Positions 33,888-42,061 of a DNA stretch of 64,000 nt are shown one piece after another. This DNA comes from Thioalkalivibrio sp. AKL19. GTDB lineage: Bacteria; Pseudomonadota; Gammaproteobacteria; Ectothiorhodospirales; Ectothiorhodospiraceae. The notes beneath the pieces are model-generated. The model did no database searches. It was not told the DNA's origin and saw only the letters and a list, made by a program, of their open reading frames with translations. Numbering within the stretch: the stretch's first letter is position 1; each line of letters starts with the position of its first letter. The stretch lies in assembly GCF_000420165.1 (NCBI RefSeq), contig NZ_ATUK01000001.1, forward strand, positions 1 to 64,000, written 5' to 3'. Position numbers and translations under genes: made by a program.

Positions 33888-34520
33888 ATGCTGGAACTGG
33901 GAATCGTCGCGCTGACCACGTTTTTCGTGACCATCGGTCCAGTGGACGTGGCGGTGGTGTTCGGTGTGCTCAGTCAGGGTATTGATCCCGCGCGGCGCCG
34001 TGCCATGGCGATCCGGGGAGCCGTGGTCGCGGGCATCATTTTGTTGCTGTTCGCGCTGGCGGGGGAGGCGCTGCTCTCGCTTTTGGGGATTTCGCTGGCC
34101 GCCCTGTACACCGCCGGCGGGATCCTGCTGCTGCTGATCGGGATCGACATGGTGTTTGCGCGCAGCTCTGGGGGTGTGTCGGCGACGGCGGCGGAGACCC
34201 AGGAGGCCCGCACCCGCAAGGACCTGTCCATCTTTCCGCTGGCGACCCCGTTGCTGGCCGGGCCCGGTGCGATGGGTGCTGCGATCCTGATGATGAGCCG
34301 GGCCGAGGGCGACCCGGTGGGTCAGGCCGTGGTGCTGGGGGCGCTGGTCGCGGTGATGGTGCTCGCGTTGGTGTGCCTGCTGGTCGCGTCGCGCCTGCAG
34401 CACTGGCTGGGTGTGACCGGGGCGCATGTGCTCACGCGTATCCTGGGCGTGCTGCTGAGCGCCCTTGCCATGCAGTTTATCTTTGACGGGCTACAGCGTA
34501 GCGGGCTGCTTGGCGCCTGA
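33888..34520 (+). CDS. MarC-family membrane protein
   Basis: A 210-residue protein of six predicted membrane helices. AGAGGAGGG precedes the ATG. MarC signatures include FVTIGPVDVAVVFGVLSQG, RRRAMAIRGAVVAGIILLLFALAGEALLSLLGISLAALYTAGGILLL and the second repeat PLATPLLAGPGAMGAAILMM. The family was once linked to multiple antibiotic resistance but its transported substrate is not settled. Convergent to the HbpS-like gene, with a terminator between. Confidence 0.9.
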   Translation: MLELGIVALTTFFVTIGPVDVAVVFGVLSQGIDPARRRAMAIRGAVVAGIILLLFALAGEALLSLLGISLAALYTAGGILLLLIGIDMVFARSSGGVSATAAETQEARTRKDLSIFPLATPLLAGPGAMGAAILMMSRAEGDPVGQAVVLGALVAVMVLALVCLLVASRLQHWLGVTGAHVLTRILGVLLSALAMQFIFDGLQRSGLLGA

Positions 34521-34547
34521 GACGGCTTGGGCCGGGATTGGGGGGCA

Positions 34548-34574
34548 GGGGCTCTCCGCCGCGCGGAAAGCCCC
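34548..34574. terminator. Hairpin between convergent genes
   Basis: Stem GGGGCTCTCCGC/GCGGAAAGCCCC with one mismatch; outer bases also pair (GGGCC... CTGGCCC). Bidirectional terminator between marC and the HbpS-like gene; no long T run. Confidence 0.5.
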
Positions 34575-34589
34575 CTGGCCCAGCGAGTG

Positions 34590-35090
34590 TCAGAGCAGAT
34601 CCTCGGCGATCGCGTCGATTCCGACGGCCGCGCATTCATCGTCAATCTGGCCACTGGGTGCACCGGAGATGCCGATGCCGCCGACAATGCGTCCGCCGGC
34701 CGTGATCTGCTTGCCGCCGCCCAGGATGGTGACCCGGGGGAGGTGCTGGATGCCGTAGCCGGCCGCGCTGGGGTCGGTCATTTCGCGCAGTTCCAGGGTG
34801 TCGGTGCGGAAGCTGACCGCGGTCCAGGCCTTGCTGATGGCGGTGTCCACGGTGTGCGGGCCGGCGAAGCGGTCGCGCTTGAGCGCCTGGGGCGTGCCAT
34901 GGCGGTCGACCACTGCCGCGGTGACCTGGGTGTCGCGCTCGCGACAGGCCTCCACCGCCGCGTCGGCGGCCTTCACCGCCAGTTCGGGGAGCAGGGTCGG
35001 GGTGTCGAAGGTGCCCTCGCTGGCCTGCAATGGCGCAATGGCAAAGGCGAGGGCGATCGGGGCAGCAAGACAGCAACGCAGGGTGTTCAT
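34590..35090 (-). CDS. Exported HbpS/GlcG-family heme-binding-like protein
   Basis: A 166-residue protein starting MNTLRCCLAAPIALAFAIAPLQA with a signal peptide. The mature part matches the HbpS/GlcG (DUF336) fold: AVEACRERDTQVTAAVVDRHGTPQALKRDRFAGPHTVDTAISKAWTAVSFR and LPRVTILGGGKQITAGGRIVGGIGISGAPSGQIDDECAAVGIDAI. Members bind heme or degraded tetrapyrroles and protect against oxidative stress. Neighbours do not narrow its role. Confidence 0.88.
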   Translation of the reverse strand: MNTLRCCLAAPIALAFAIAPLQASEGTFDTPTLLPELAVKAADAAVEACRERDTQVTAAVVDRHGTPQALKRDRFAGPHTVDTAISKAWTAVSFRTDTLELREMTDPSAAGYGIQHLPRVTILGGGKQITAGGRIVGGIGISGAPSGQIDDECAAVGIDAIAEDLL

Positions 35091-35288
35091 CACGGATCTC
35101 CACAGATCAGGGTTTGCAGTCCTTTCACTAGATGTCCGATCCGCGCCCTTCAAATTTTTCGACTCATGCGCCGAAGGGGGTTCCCGGTGCCTCGTCCAGA
35201 CACTTCAGTGTGGCCCGTACGTTACTGTGCCTTTTTTATAAAACGGATCACATAACGCTGCTCGCGCACCTTCGTGCCGAGGGGTGTT

Positions 35289-36059
35289 TCAGGCGGCACC
35301 GCTGGCTGTTTCCCGCTCGCGGCGGGCCAGATCACGCAGGGCGTGGCGCAGAGCGGGCCGTAGTGGCGTATTCAGGTGGGCCCTGGCCCGGCTCGGCGGG
35401 ATGCCCTGACGGCGGCAGAACAGCCCGAGGGCGTAAGCCAGGTCATCGCGGGACAGGGCGGCGTCCCGCTCCGCGGCCGGGCCCTTGCAGGCACCGCACT
35501 GGTTCACCCGGACCTGGAAGGCGGTATTGGCCAGCATGACGCCGAAGCCCATCCGAGTGGCCAGCAGCTCGGCGATGTGGGCCTCGTTGCCCTCGAGTGC
35601 CGGCGGGGCCTGGCGAGTGGTGACCAGCAGACGCAGCGCGATCTCGCGCGCGAAGTGGGCGATCAGCGCCTGGGAATGGGCCACCAGTTCGGGGTCGTAG
35701 GGGATGCCCACGCCCCCCGATCCGGTAGTCGTGGCGTTCTGGGTGGCCCGGGCCGTGTTCATCGCGTCCCACGGGATCGGGGCGTCCATCAGGGTGCCCG
35801 GGTGCGAGAGCCGGAATGGGCTGTCCGCAAGCCCCGCATGCTCCAGCACGCGGTCGAATACCAGCTGGGCCATGGCCTGGCGGTTGTCGGCCTGTCCGGG
35901 GAAGTGTTCGGCCGTGGGCAGCACCAGATGCGCATTGCGCAGCATGCCCCCCAGATGGGGCTCGTCATCGGCCCAGTCGAAGATGGCATGGATCCAGGCG
36001 CGACTTTCCGGATCGAGGGCCGGGGCGCGCTGGAACAGGCGGGGGATGAGCGAGATCAC
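35289..36059 (-). CDS. Conserved hypothetical protein (256 aa)
   Basis: I do not recognise the family. The GTG start at 36059 follows CGAGGATCG. The protein is soluble, with no signal. It contains an N-terminal ISLIPRLFQRAPALDPESRAWIHAIFDW segment, a Cys motif NQCGACKG and an Arg-rich C-terminus. It may bind metal or redox partner through CGACK. It is encoded alone, divergent from the alcohol dehydrogenase gene by 170 bases. Codon usage is like its neighbours, so it looks native. Confidence 0.6.
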   Translation of the reverse strand: MISLIPRLFQRAPALDPESRAWIHAIFDWADDEPHLGGMLRNAHLVLPTAEHFPGQADNRQAMAQLVFDRVLEHAGLADSPFRLSHPGTLMDAPIPWDAMNTARATQNATTTGSGGVGIPYDPELVAHSQALIAHFAREIALRLLVTTRQAPPALEGNEAHIAELLATRMGFGVMLANTAFQVRVNQCGACKGPAAERDAALSRDDLAYALGLFCRRQGIPPSRARAHLNTPLRPALRHALRDLARRERETASGAA

Positions 36060-36228
36060 ATGCGATCCTCGGCGATGGGTGTAGCGTCCATTGTATGGGA
36101 GGCCGGCGACCTGTCGCGATCGTATGCAGGGACGACGGCCGAACCGGGCCGTGGGCCTGCTATGTTTGGGGAACGGGCGAACATGACGGGATGTGCCCAC
36201 CAGTGGGCTGGAATGCGAGGAGGCAAGC

Positions 36229-37284
36229 ATGAGCACGATGAAGGCGGCCGTTTTCGTTGAACCGGGCCGGATCGAGATCCAGGAGCGGCCGATCCCGGAG
36301 ATTGGCCCGACGGATGCCCTTTTGCGGGTCACGACCACGACCATCTGCGGGACCGATATCCATATCCTCAAGGGCGAATATCCCGTGGAGGCGGGCCGCA
36401 TCGTCGGACACGAACCAGTGGGCGTGATCGAAAAGCTGGGAGCTGCGGTGACCGGCTACGCGATTGGCCAGCGCGTCATCGCGGGCGCGATCACGCCCTG
36501 TGGCCAGTGCCATTCCTGCCAGGAGGGGATCTCCAGTCAATGCGGTGGCAAGGCGATGGGCGGCTGGCAGCTGGGCAACACGATCGATGGCTGCCAGGCG
36601 GAGTACGTGCGCATCCCCAACGCGCAGGCCAACCTGACTCCGGTGCCGGACGGGCTGAGTGACGAGCAGGTGCTGATGTGTCCCGACATCATGAGCACCG
36701 GGTTTGGCGGTGCGGAAAGCGGGCACATCCATATCGGCGATACGGTAGCGGTGTTCGCCCAGGGTCCGATCGGCCTTTGTGCCACGGCGGGCGCGAAGCT
36801 CATGGGGGCGACGCGGATCATTGTGGTGGATGGGGTTCCGGAACGCCTGGAGACCGCGCGCAAGCTGGGTGCGGACGACGCCATCAACTTCCACGAGCAG
36901 GATCCGGTCGGGACGATCATGGAACTGACGGGCGGCCGCGGGGTGGACGTGTCCATCGAGGCCCTCGGGCAGCAGCAGACCTTCGAGGCCTGTCTGCGTG
37001 TCCTGAAACCGGGCGGCACGTTGTCCAGTCTCGGCGTTTATTCCGGCAAGGTCTCCATGCCGCTGGATGCCATCGCGGCCGGCCTGGGGGACCACACCAT
37101 CGTGACGACCCTGTGCCCCGGCGGGAAGGAACGCATGAGGCGGTTGATGGAGGTGGTCGCCTCGGGGCGCGTGGATCTGACGCCGATGGTGACGCATCGC
37201 TACAAGCTCGATGACATCGAGGCCGCCTACGACCTGTTCTCGCATCAGCGTGATGGCGTGCTGAAGGTGGCGATTACACCATAG
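36229..37284 (+). CDS. Zinc-dependent alcohol dehydrogenase
   Basis: A 351-residue MDR-family enzyme. AGGAGGC precedes the ATG. Catalytic zinc site: ICGTDIHIL and GHEPVGVI. Structural zinc loop: CGQCHSCQEGISSQC. Rossmann motif is in VAVFAQGPIGLCATAGAKLMGATRIIVVDG, and GADDAINFHEQDPVG fits NAD-linked members. Sequence style is near isopropanol/2,3-butanediol-type dehydrogenases, but the substrate cannot be set from sequence alone. Its end overlaps the convergent hydrolase gene by 11 bases. Confidence 0.9.
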   Translation: MSTMKAAVFVEPGRIEIQERPIPEIGPTDALLRVTTTTICGTDIHILKGEYPVEAGRIVGHEPVGVIEKLGAAVTGYAIGQRVIAGAITPCGQCHSCQEGISSQCGGKAMGGWQLGNTIDGCQAEYVRIPNAQANLTPVPDGLSDEQVLMCPDIMSTGFGGAESGHIHIGDTVAVFAQGPIGLCATAGAKLMGATRIIVVDGVPERLETARKLGADDAINFHEQDPVGTIMELTGGRGVDVSIEALGQQQTFEACLRVLKPGGTLSSLGVYSGKVSMPLDAIAAGLGDHTIVTTLCPGGKERMRRLMEVVASGRVDLTPMVTHRYKLDDIEAAYDLFSHQRDGVLKVAITP

Positions 37285-37930
37285 ATGCGCCGCGAAACCA
37301 TTTGCCGAACCAGGCGGTCGCGAGTTCGGCCGCTCGTTCCAGCGTGCCTGGTTCCTCGAACAGGTGGTCGGCACCCGGAATGATCTCGAGTTCGCAGCGT
37401 GCGTGCATGAGCGCCTGTGCCTGCCGATTCAGCTGGATCACGGTGGTGTCGTCGCCGCCGACGATCAGCAGGGTGGGGCTTTGCACCCGTTCCAGGGCCT
37501 CGCCCGCAAGGTCCGGGCGCCCCCCGCGCGAGACGACCGCGCGGATCGTCTGGGGGGCGTCCGCGGCGGCCTGCAATGCGGCGGCCGCGCCGGTGCTGGC
37601 GCCAAAAAGGCCCAGCGGCAGGGGCGCCAGTGATGGCTGCGTGGTCGCCCAGTGGCAGGCCTGCACCAGTCGCCGGCCGAGCAGGTCGATGTCGAAGCGG
37701 TTGGCTTGGGTCCGGTCCTCGTCTTCGGTCAGGAGATCGAACATCAGGGTGGCGATTCCGCTGTCCTGCAGGGTGCCGGCGACTTGCCGATTTCGGGGGC
37801 TCAGGCGGCTGCTGCCGCTGCCATGCGCGAAGATGACCAGGCCGGTGGGGGTTTCGGGCAGGCCGAGAATGCCCTGATGGGTCTGCCCGTCCAGGACCAG
37901 GGAGACTGGCTGTGCCTCAGCGCGAGACAT
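37274..37930 (-). CDS. Dienelactone hydrolase-like alpha/beta hydrolase
   Basis: A 218-residue alpha/beta hydrolase. The nucleophile elbow is GLFGASTGAAAALQAA (Ser in GAST-G), the oxyanion-side GSGSS follows the first strand, and the C-terminal LLIVGGDDTTV and GADHLFEEPG supply Asp and His. Members often act on esters or lactones. It shares an operon with the preceding phosphoribosyltransferase gene, whose stop overlaps its start; this pairing is common in bacteria, and the biological link is not clear. Confidence 0.88.
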   Translation of the reverse strand: MSRAEAQPVSLVLDGQTHQGILGLPETPTGLVIFAHGSGSSRLSPRNRQVAGTLQDSGIATLMFDLLTEDEDRTQANRFDIDLLGRRLVQACHWATTQPSLAPLPLGLFGASTGAAAALQAAADAPQTIRAVVSRGGRPDLAGEALERVQSPTLLIVGGDDTTVIQLNRQAQALMHARCELEIIPGADHLFEEPGTLERAAELATAWFGKWFRGASMV

Positions 37931-38570
37931 CGGGTCTTTGTGACTGATGGACCGACGCGAGCAGACTGATGACCTCGTCGTCGGATGTCTGTTCGAAATC
38001 CTCGTAATACGCGCCCACGGAGCCGCGGTAGTACTCGGGGATGTCCAGGGTGACGAGTTCGTCCACCTCGGTTTCCAGTACGGCAGCGGTGTCCGCCGGC
38101 GCGACGGGGATTGCTACGACCAGGTGGCGGGGTTTGCGCTGGCGGGCATCGCGGATGGCGGCGCGCATGGTCAGTCCAGTGGCGATCCCGTCATCGATGA
38201 TGATGGCGAGTTTGCCGTTCACATCCGGGGCCGGGGTGGTGCAGTAGAGCTGACGCCGCCGCCGGGCCTCGGCACGTTCGTGTGCCTCCGCCCGCTCAAG
38301 CCAGTCCGGATCCACGCGCTCCGCCTCCCGCGGATTGCAGACCCGATCGCCCCGTTCGGGGACGGCGCAAATGGCGTACTCGGGGTGGAACGGGTGGCCG
38401 ATCTTGCGCGGGATCAGGAGGTCCAGGGGCATGCCCAGGTGGCGCGCGACCGCGACCCCCAGGGGGACGCCGCCGCGCGGTAACGCGTACACGACGCCAG
38501 GCTGGCCACGGTATCGCTCCAGGGCCTGTGCAAGTTGTTCACCGGCTTCGTTGCGATCACGAAAACGCAT
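37917..38570 (-). CDS. Phosphoribosyltransferase
   Basis: A 217-residue type I phosphoribosyltransferase. Start MRFRDRNEAGEQLAQAL aligns with the family; YALPRGGVPLGVAVARHLGMPLDLLIPRKIGHP opens the fold and the PRPP motif is LAIIIDDGIATGLTMRAAI. Such proteins often pair with dienelactone-type hydrolases, as here. They may salvage bases or act as PRPP-sensing regulators; specific substrate unknown. The stop overlaps the next gene's ATG by 14 bases, showing translational coupling. Confidence 0.9.
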   Translation of the reverse strand: MRFRDRNEAGEQLAQALERYRGQPGVVYALPRGGVPLGVAVARHLGMPLDLLIPRKIGHPFHPEYAICAVPERGDRVCNPREAERVDPDWLERAEAHERAEARRRRQLYCTTPAPDVNGKLAIIIDDGIATGLTMRAAIRDARQRKPRHLVVAIPVAPADTAAVLETEVDELVTLDIPEYYRGSVGAYYEDFEQTSDDEVISLLASVHQSQRPDVSR

Positions 38571-38642
38571 GGGTATCGCTCCGGTTGGGCGGCATAACCT
38601 GAAGTGTAGGACAGGGCGATATGAACCGGAGCGCCAGAAAGA

Positions 38643-38676
38643 AAAAGGCCCGGGACCAGCGGTACCCGGGCCTTTT
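38643..38676. terminator. Terminator downstream of DUF2892 gene
   Basis: Stem AAAGGCCCGGG/CCCGGGCCTTTT with the loop ACCAGCGGTA; T run on the plus strand and A run before the stem, so it works for the minus-strand gene as well. Confidence 0.85.
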
Positions 38677-38692
38677 CTCGCGTTCTTTCGAT

Positions 38693-38896
38693 TTAGTTGA
38701 AGGCTTCTCCGGGCTTCACGCCCATGGCCTTCAGGATCATTGCCAGCGGGCAGAAGCCGGTGAAGGCCGACTGCAGCAGGTTGACACCGACGAAGAGGGT
38801 CAGGATCAGCCACATCGGGGTGAACACCCACGCAAGGATGGCGCTGATGATCACGACGGTGCCAGCGAAGGCAAGGACGATTCGGTCAATGCTCAT
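38693..38896 (-). CDS. DUF2892 small membrane protein, paralogue 1
   Basis: A 67-residue protein with two helices and the DUF2892 signature (SIDRIVLAFAGTVVIISAIL, then LLQSAFTGFCPLAMILKAMGVKPGE). This is the membrane part that follows rhodanese domains in YgaP-type sulfurtransferases, here as a free unit. GGAGACATG-like spacing supports the ATG. Its paralogue is next on the same strand. Role in sulfur chemistry is inferred from YgaP only. Confidence 0.85.
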   Translation of the reverse strand: MSIDRIVLAFAGTVVIISAILAWVFTPMWLILTLFVGVNLLQSAFTGFCPLAMILKAMGVKPGEAFN

Positions 38897-39009
38897 GGAT
38901 CATGTCTCCTGGTTAAGTATTAGCAAGAGCTAATATGAAGCCTGCCACCCGGGAAAACAAGGGGTGCCCGGGCGTGCGGCCTTCTGGAATTCGAAGCGGG
39001 TACCGGGGT

Positions 39010-39213
39010 TCAGGGGAAGATCTCGCCCGGCTTGAGACCCATGGATTTCAGGATCATGACCAGGGGGCAGAAGCCGGTGAAAGAGGCCTGAATCAGGTGA
39101 ATGCCGATAAAGGCCGCGAGGAGCAGCCACCAAGCGCTGACGAGCCAGGTGAGCAATGCGCTGACCAGTACGACGATTCCGGCGAACAACATGAAGAAGC
39201 GGTCGGTTGACAT
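39010..39213 (-). CDS. DUF2892 small membrane protein, paralogue 2
   Basis: Also 67 residues: STDRFFMLFAGIVVLVSALL and LIQASFTGFCPLVMILKSMGLKPGE. GAGGGAGTCGCC precedes the ATG; upstream frame is not homologous. The conserved TGFCP motif holds one Cys that could carry persulfide. The two paralogues probably arose by tandem duplication, separated by 113 bases. Confidence 0.85.
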   Translation of the reverse strand: MSTDRFFMLFAGIVVLVSALLTWLVSAWWLLLAAFIGIHLIQASFTGFCPLVMILKSMGLKPGEIFP

Positions 39214-39298
39214 GGCGACTCCCTCCTGTGCGTGTGGAGCCCAAGCGGTCCTGTCCACGGGGTGTTGCCCCTGGGGGGGCCGAAGTCCATGGACCCGG

Positions 39299-39348
39299 CA
39301 TCCCTCGGGGTGGGGCCCCCTGAACAACCTTCTAATGAGAGATTACAC
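39299..39348 (-). mobile_element. IS481-type end remnant
   Basis: Reverse complement reads TGTAATCTCTCATTAGAAGG and continues with similarity to 529-574, including the ATCCxTCGG block. It matches the terminus of the IS481 element at the window start without any transposase, so it is a solo end or an excision scar. It lies just outside attL. Confidence 0.65.
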
Positions 39349-39424
39349 CGCGTACTACGCCCGTCAAGGTGGCGACGCGTGGACGGCAGTGATTGGCTCC
39401 GGAGCGGAGCGAGCGGGCGGAAAA

Positions 39425-39472
39425 ATGGAGCCGGTGACAGGAGTCGAACCTGCGACCCTCTGATTACAAATC
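39425..39472 (-). repeat. attL: duplicated tRNA-Thr 3' end
   Basis: 48 bases identical to 48513-48560 except one base in the acceptor stem. It covers CCA, acceptor, T arm, variable region and anticodon stem-loop of tRNA-Thr but no 5' half. Confidence 0.93.
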
Positions 39473-39576
39473 GGCGCCGACCCCTGCTCATGGCTGTTCA
39501 AGTCAGTGCGTTGGCAGTCCTTAACCCCTTGTTCGAGCTTTATTCCTGTGTGACTATGCTGTTCACTATTGTTCAG

Positions 39577-39642
39577 CGTGGTGCACGGCTTGTCGGTTCC
39601 TGTGTGCACCACAATGTGCACCACGTGCGCCATGTGCACCAC
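39577..39642. promoter_or_regulatory. Probable integrase arm-type sites near attL
   Basis: TGTGCACCAC occurs at 39603-39612, 39615-39624 and 39633-39642; GTGGTGCAC at 39578-39586 is an inverted copy, and CGTGCGCCAT at 39624 is an imperfect one. The sites end 11 bases before the integrase ATG, so they could also serve autoregulation. Confidence 0.7.
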
Positions 39643-39653
39643 GGGAGACGGCC

Positions 39654-41108
39654 ATGCTCACCACGAAGCAACTCAACAACCTGAAGGGCAAAAAGTCCGC
39701 GTATCGCGCCTGGGATGGCGACGGCTCCGGTTTCGGCGTGCGCGTCACGCCTGCCGGTGGCGTGTCGTTTTTCCAGTTCTACTACGGCCAGGGCGGCAAG
39801 CGCCGGTTCTACGGGCTAGGGCGGTACGTGCCAGATGCCCCGGAGATCACAGACGCGGGTATAGCGGCCACCGATACGGTGGAGTTCTACCGCCAGGCGC
39901 ACGCGCCGAAAGGGTTAAAGAGCGCACGCCGGGTCGCGCAGCGTGTGCGTGGGCTGGTGGACCAGGGGCTAGACCCTGCGGGACAGGAACAGGAGATCGA
40001 ACAGCGAGCCGATGCTGAGCGGGCGGCTACCGTGCGTGCACAACAGGAAGCCGACCAGCGCGGGACCGTGGAGCAGCTATTGCGCTTTCACGTTGAGGCC
40101 ATGCGCCGGAAGGGTCGCACCGAAAAGCATATAGCGGACTTTGAGGGCACGGTGCGCCGCTACCTGCCCGAAGCCCTGCTATCGGCCAAGGTGGCAGACG
40201 TGAAGCCGCTAGACCTGGCCCACCGGATTGCGGTCCCGATCAAGGCCGGGCATGTGGTGATGGCCAACCGGCTGCGCACGTATCTGCACGCGCTGTTCAA
40301 GACGGCCCTGCTGCACGATCACGACCCGGCGAACCTGGCCGCCGATGTGAAGTTCGGCCTGTACGAGAACCCGATAAACGCGATCCCGAAACAGGAGACG
40401 CAGGAGAACGCGCGGGAACGCGATCTAGAGTTCTGGGAACTTGCGCGGGCATGGGAAGGGCTGACAGACCCGACCGCGCCCGGCTCGCCTGTCACGCGCG
40501 CTCAAATCCGGCTGCAATTCCTACTCGCTGGGATGCACTTTACCGAAGTCGGCTATGCCCGCTGGGATGAAATCGACTTTATGCGGCGCATCTGGGATAT
40601 ACCCGCGCGCCGTGGTGGGGGCAGGGCCGGGACGAAGAACGCGCGCCCGCATGTGGTGCCGCTGTCTGAAGCCGCCCTGACGGAGCTTCAACAACTCTAC
40701 CGCCTGACAGGGCACGCGGAATGGCTTTTCCCTCACCACCAGGACGAGAGCAAGCCTATGGCGCAGACTTCGCCCGCGCAGTACGTGCGCAAGTCCCTGC
40801 GCCCGTGGATCGAGCGAAAGGACAAAGAGCAGGGCCGGGAGCCGATGACCCCGTGGTCGCCTGCCAACATCCGCAGCACGGTTAAAACCCGTCTCGGTGA
40901 ACTCGGGTTCAACAACGAACAGCGCAACCGCCTACAGAACCACGCGCAAACCGGCGTGGACGTGAAGCACTACGACCGCTGGGACTTTGTAGATGAAAAG
41001 CGCGAAATGGTGGACGCCTTCGCGCTGGCACTTCGCTATGCAATCAACGGGGAGCCTGTGAACAAGGATCGCATTCGCGCGGCGGTGGCAAAGGAGGCGG
41101 CGGCATGA
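39654..41108 (+). CDS. int: Tyrosine recombinase integrase (P4-type, DUF4102)
   Basis: A 484-residue integrase. The N-terminus MLTTKQLNNLKGKKSAYRAWDGDGSGFGVRVTPAGG is the DUF4102 arm-binding domain. The catalytic domain has ARPHVVPLSEAALT, RSTV with Arg407, LQNH with His430 and VDVKHYDR with the nucleophile Tyr440. By eye, His295 (LAGMHFTE) takes the place of the first catalytic Arg and Ala404 (WSPANIRS) that of the usual His in HxxR. GGGAGACGGCC precedes the ATG. It should catalyse integration at tRNA-Thr. Confidence 0.9.
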   Translation: MLTTKQLNNLKGKKSAYRAWDGDGSGFGVRVTPAGGVSFFQFYYGQGGKRRFYGLGRYVPDAPEITDAGIAATDTVEFYRQAHAPKGLKSARRVAQRVRGLVDQGLDPAGQEQEIEQRADAERAATVRAQQEADQRGTVEQLLRFHVEAMRRKGRTEKHIADFEGTVRRYLPEALLSAKVADVKPLDLAHRIAVPIKAGHVVMANRLRTYLHALFKTALLHDHDPANLAADVKFGLYENPINAIPKQETQENARERDLEFWELARAWEGLTDPTAPGSPVTRAQIRLQFLLAGMHFTEVGYARWDEIDFMRRIWDIPARRGGGRAGTKNARPHVVPLSEAALTELQQLYRLTGHAEWLFPHHQDESKPMAQTSPAQYVRKSLRPWIERKDKEQGREPMTPWSPANIRSTVKTRLGELGFNNEQRNRLQNHAQTGVDVKHYDRWDFVDEKREMVDAFALALRYAINGEPVNKDRIRAAVAKEAAA

Positions 41109-41494
41109 CGGACGGGGATATCAAGCGCGCAATGCGTGATGCCGTGGCGAAGGCGGCACGCGAACGCGGCCTGACGGTGGAAGAGTTCGAGCGCCAGATC
41201 GAGCGCCTTGCGGTAGCCGACGAAGTTCTATTTGAAACTACAGGGCTTCGTTACTGGCAGACACGCTATGCGGCATCGCATGGGCAGGCCGCGCAATCGG
41301 GGCGCATGCAGGGAGGAGAGGTAACCGCGAAAGAACGGAAGCAGGAAGCGGAAGAAACCCGGCGCAATATTGTGGAGCTTTGGCACTCCCTTAATACGAT
41401 GCCAGAACGTAATCGGGCGTCCGTTATTGCCGAGCGCGTCGGGCTTACCGCCCGTCAGGTTCGCGAGCATTTGAAAAAAGCGGAAGTACGCTAA
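41105..41494 (+). CDS. Small HTH-like accessory protein
   Basis: A 129-residue soluble protein whose ATG overlaps the integrase stop by four bases, so it is co-expressed. The N-terminus is a charged helix; the C-terminus (NRASVIAERVGLTARQVREHLKKAE) looks like a helix-turn-helix. It could be an excision or regulatory factor. No family recognised. Confidence 0.65.
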   Translation: MTDGDIKRAMRDAVAKAARERGLTVEEFERQIERLAVADEVLFETTGLRYWQTRYAASHGQAAQSGRMQGGEVTAKERKQEAEETRRNIVELWHSLNTMPERNRASVIAERVGLTARQVREHLKKAEVR

Positions 41495-41556
41495 GCGCCC
41501 CCGTCATACCGCCCCGTGTACTGCACCTGAACCAACACGGTTAAAGGTGCAACAAG

Positions 41557-41775
41557 ATGACAAACCAAACGCAGGCCGACCGCCTGATCCGCTTTCCCGA
41601 TGTTCGCAAGATGTCGGGGTTTTCCCGCTCCACGATCTACCGCCGCGAAAAAGAGGGCCGATTCCCCAAGCGTGTGCAACTCGGCGGGGGCGCTGTTGCG
41701 TGGCGTGAATCTGAAGTCACGCAATGGATGGCCGATCCCGAACGTTATACACGGGAGGGTCGCGCCAATGCTTAA
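41557..41775 (+). CDS. AlpA-family transcriptional regulator
   Basis: A 72-residue MerR-like winged helix of the AlpA/phage CP4-57 type: DRLIRFPDVRKMSGFSRSTIYRREKEGRFPKRVQLGGGAVAWRESEV. In P4-like satellites AlpA activates integrase or excision. CAACAAG precedes the ATG at moderate spacing. It is the only classical regulator in the element. Confidence 0.9.
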   Translation: MTNQTQADRLIRFPDVRKMSGFSRSTIYRREKEGRFPKRVQLGGGAVAWRESEVTQWMADPERYTREGRANA

Positions 41776-42061
41776 CTCCGATCCCAACTTTCACGAAATC
41801 GGCTTTCGCGCCCACGCAAACCGCGAGCTTATGCGCGAGGCCCCGGCGGCAATCAGCACAGCCGCTAAGATGCTCCGCCGCGATTTGGTGGAGGAAACCT
41901 TCGAGGACGGGCGATACCTCAGTTCCGGCGAGCGCGATGCCGTGCTGGCCCTGATCGAAATGGCCGCCGGCAACTTGTACGACTGTTCTGCCCGTGTGGT
42001 CGGTGAGGATGACCACGACCTATCGAAGCTGCACCAGAAGCGAGAAGGGGGCACCGAATGA
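41768..42061 (+). CDS. Small element protein of unknown function
   Basis: A 97-residue soluble protein (LNSDPNFHEIGFRAHANRELM, YDCSARVVGEDDHDL). The ATG overlaps alpA by eight bases and its stop overlaps the CHC2 gene start. Tight packing supports a real gene. Function unknown. Confidence 0.6.
   Translation: MLNSDPNFHEIGFRAHANRELMREAPAAISTAAKMLRRDLVEETFEDGRYLSSGERDAVLALIEMAAGNLYDCSARVVGEDDHDLSKLHQKREGGTE

Noticed and set aside
39603-39642. TGTGCACCAC repeats read as plasmid iterons
   Set aside because: There is no Rep gene nearby and the same motif is found at the other att end, which fits integrase arm sites better.
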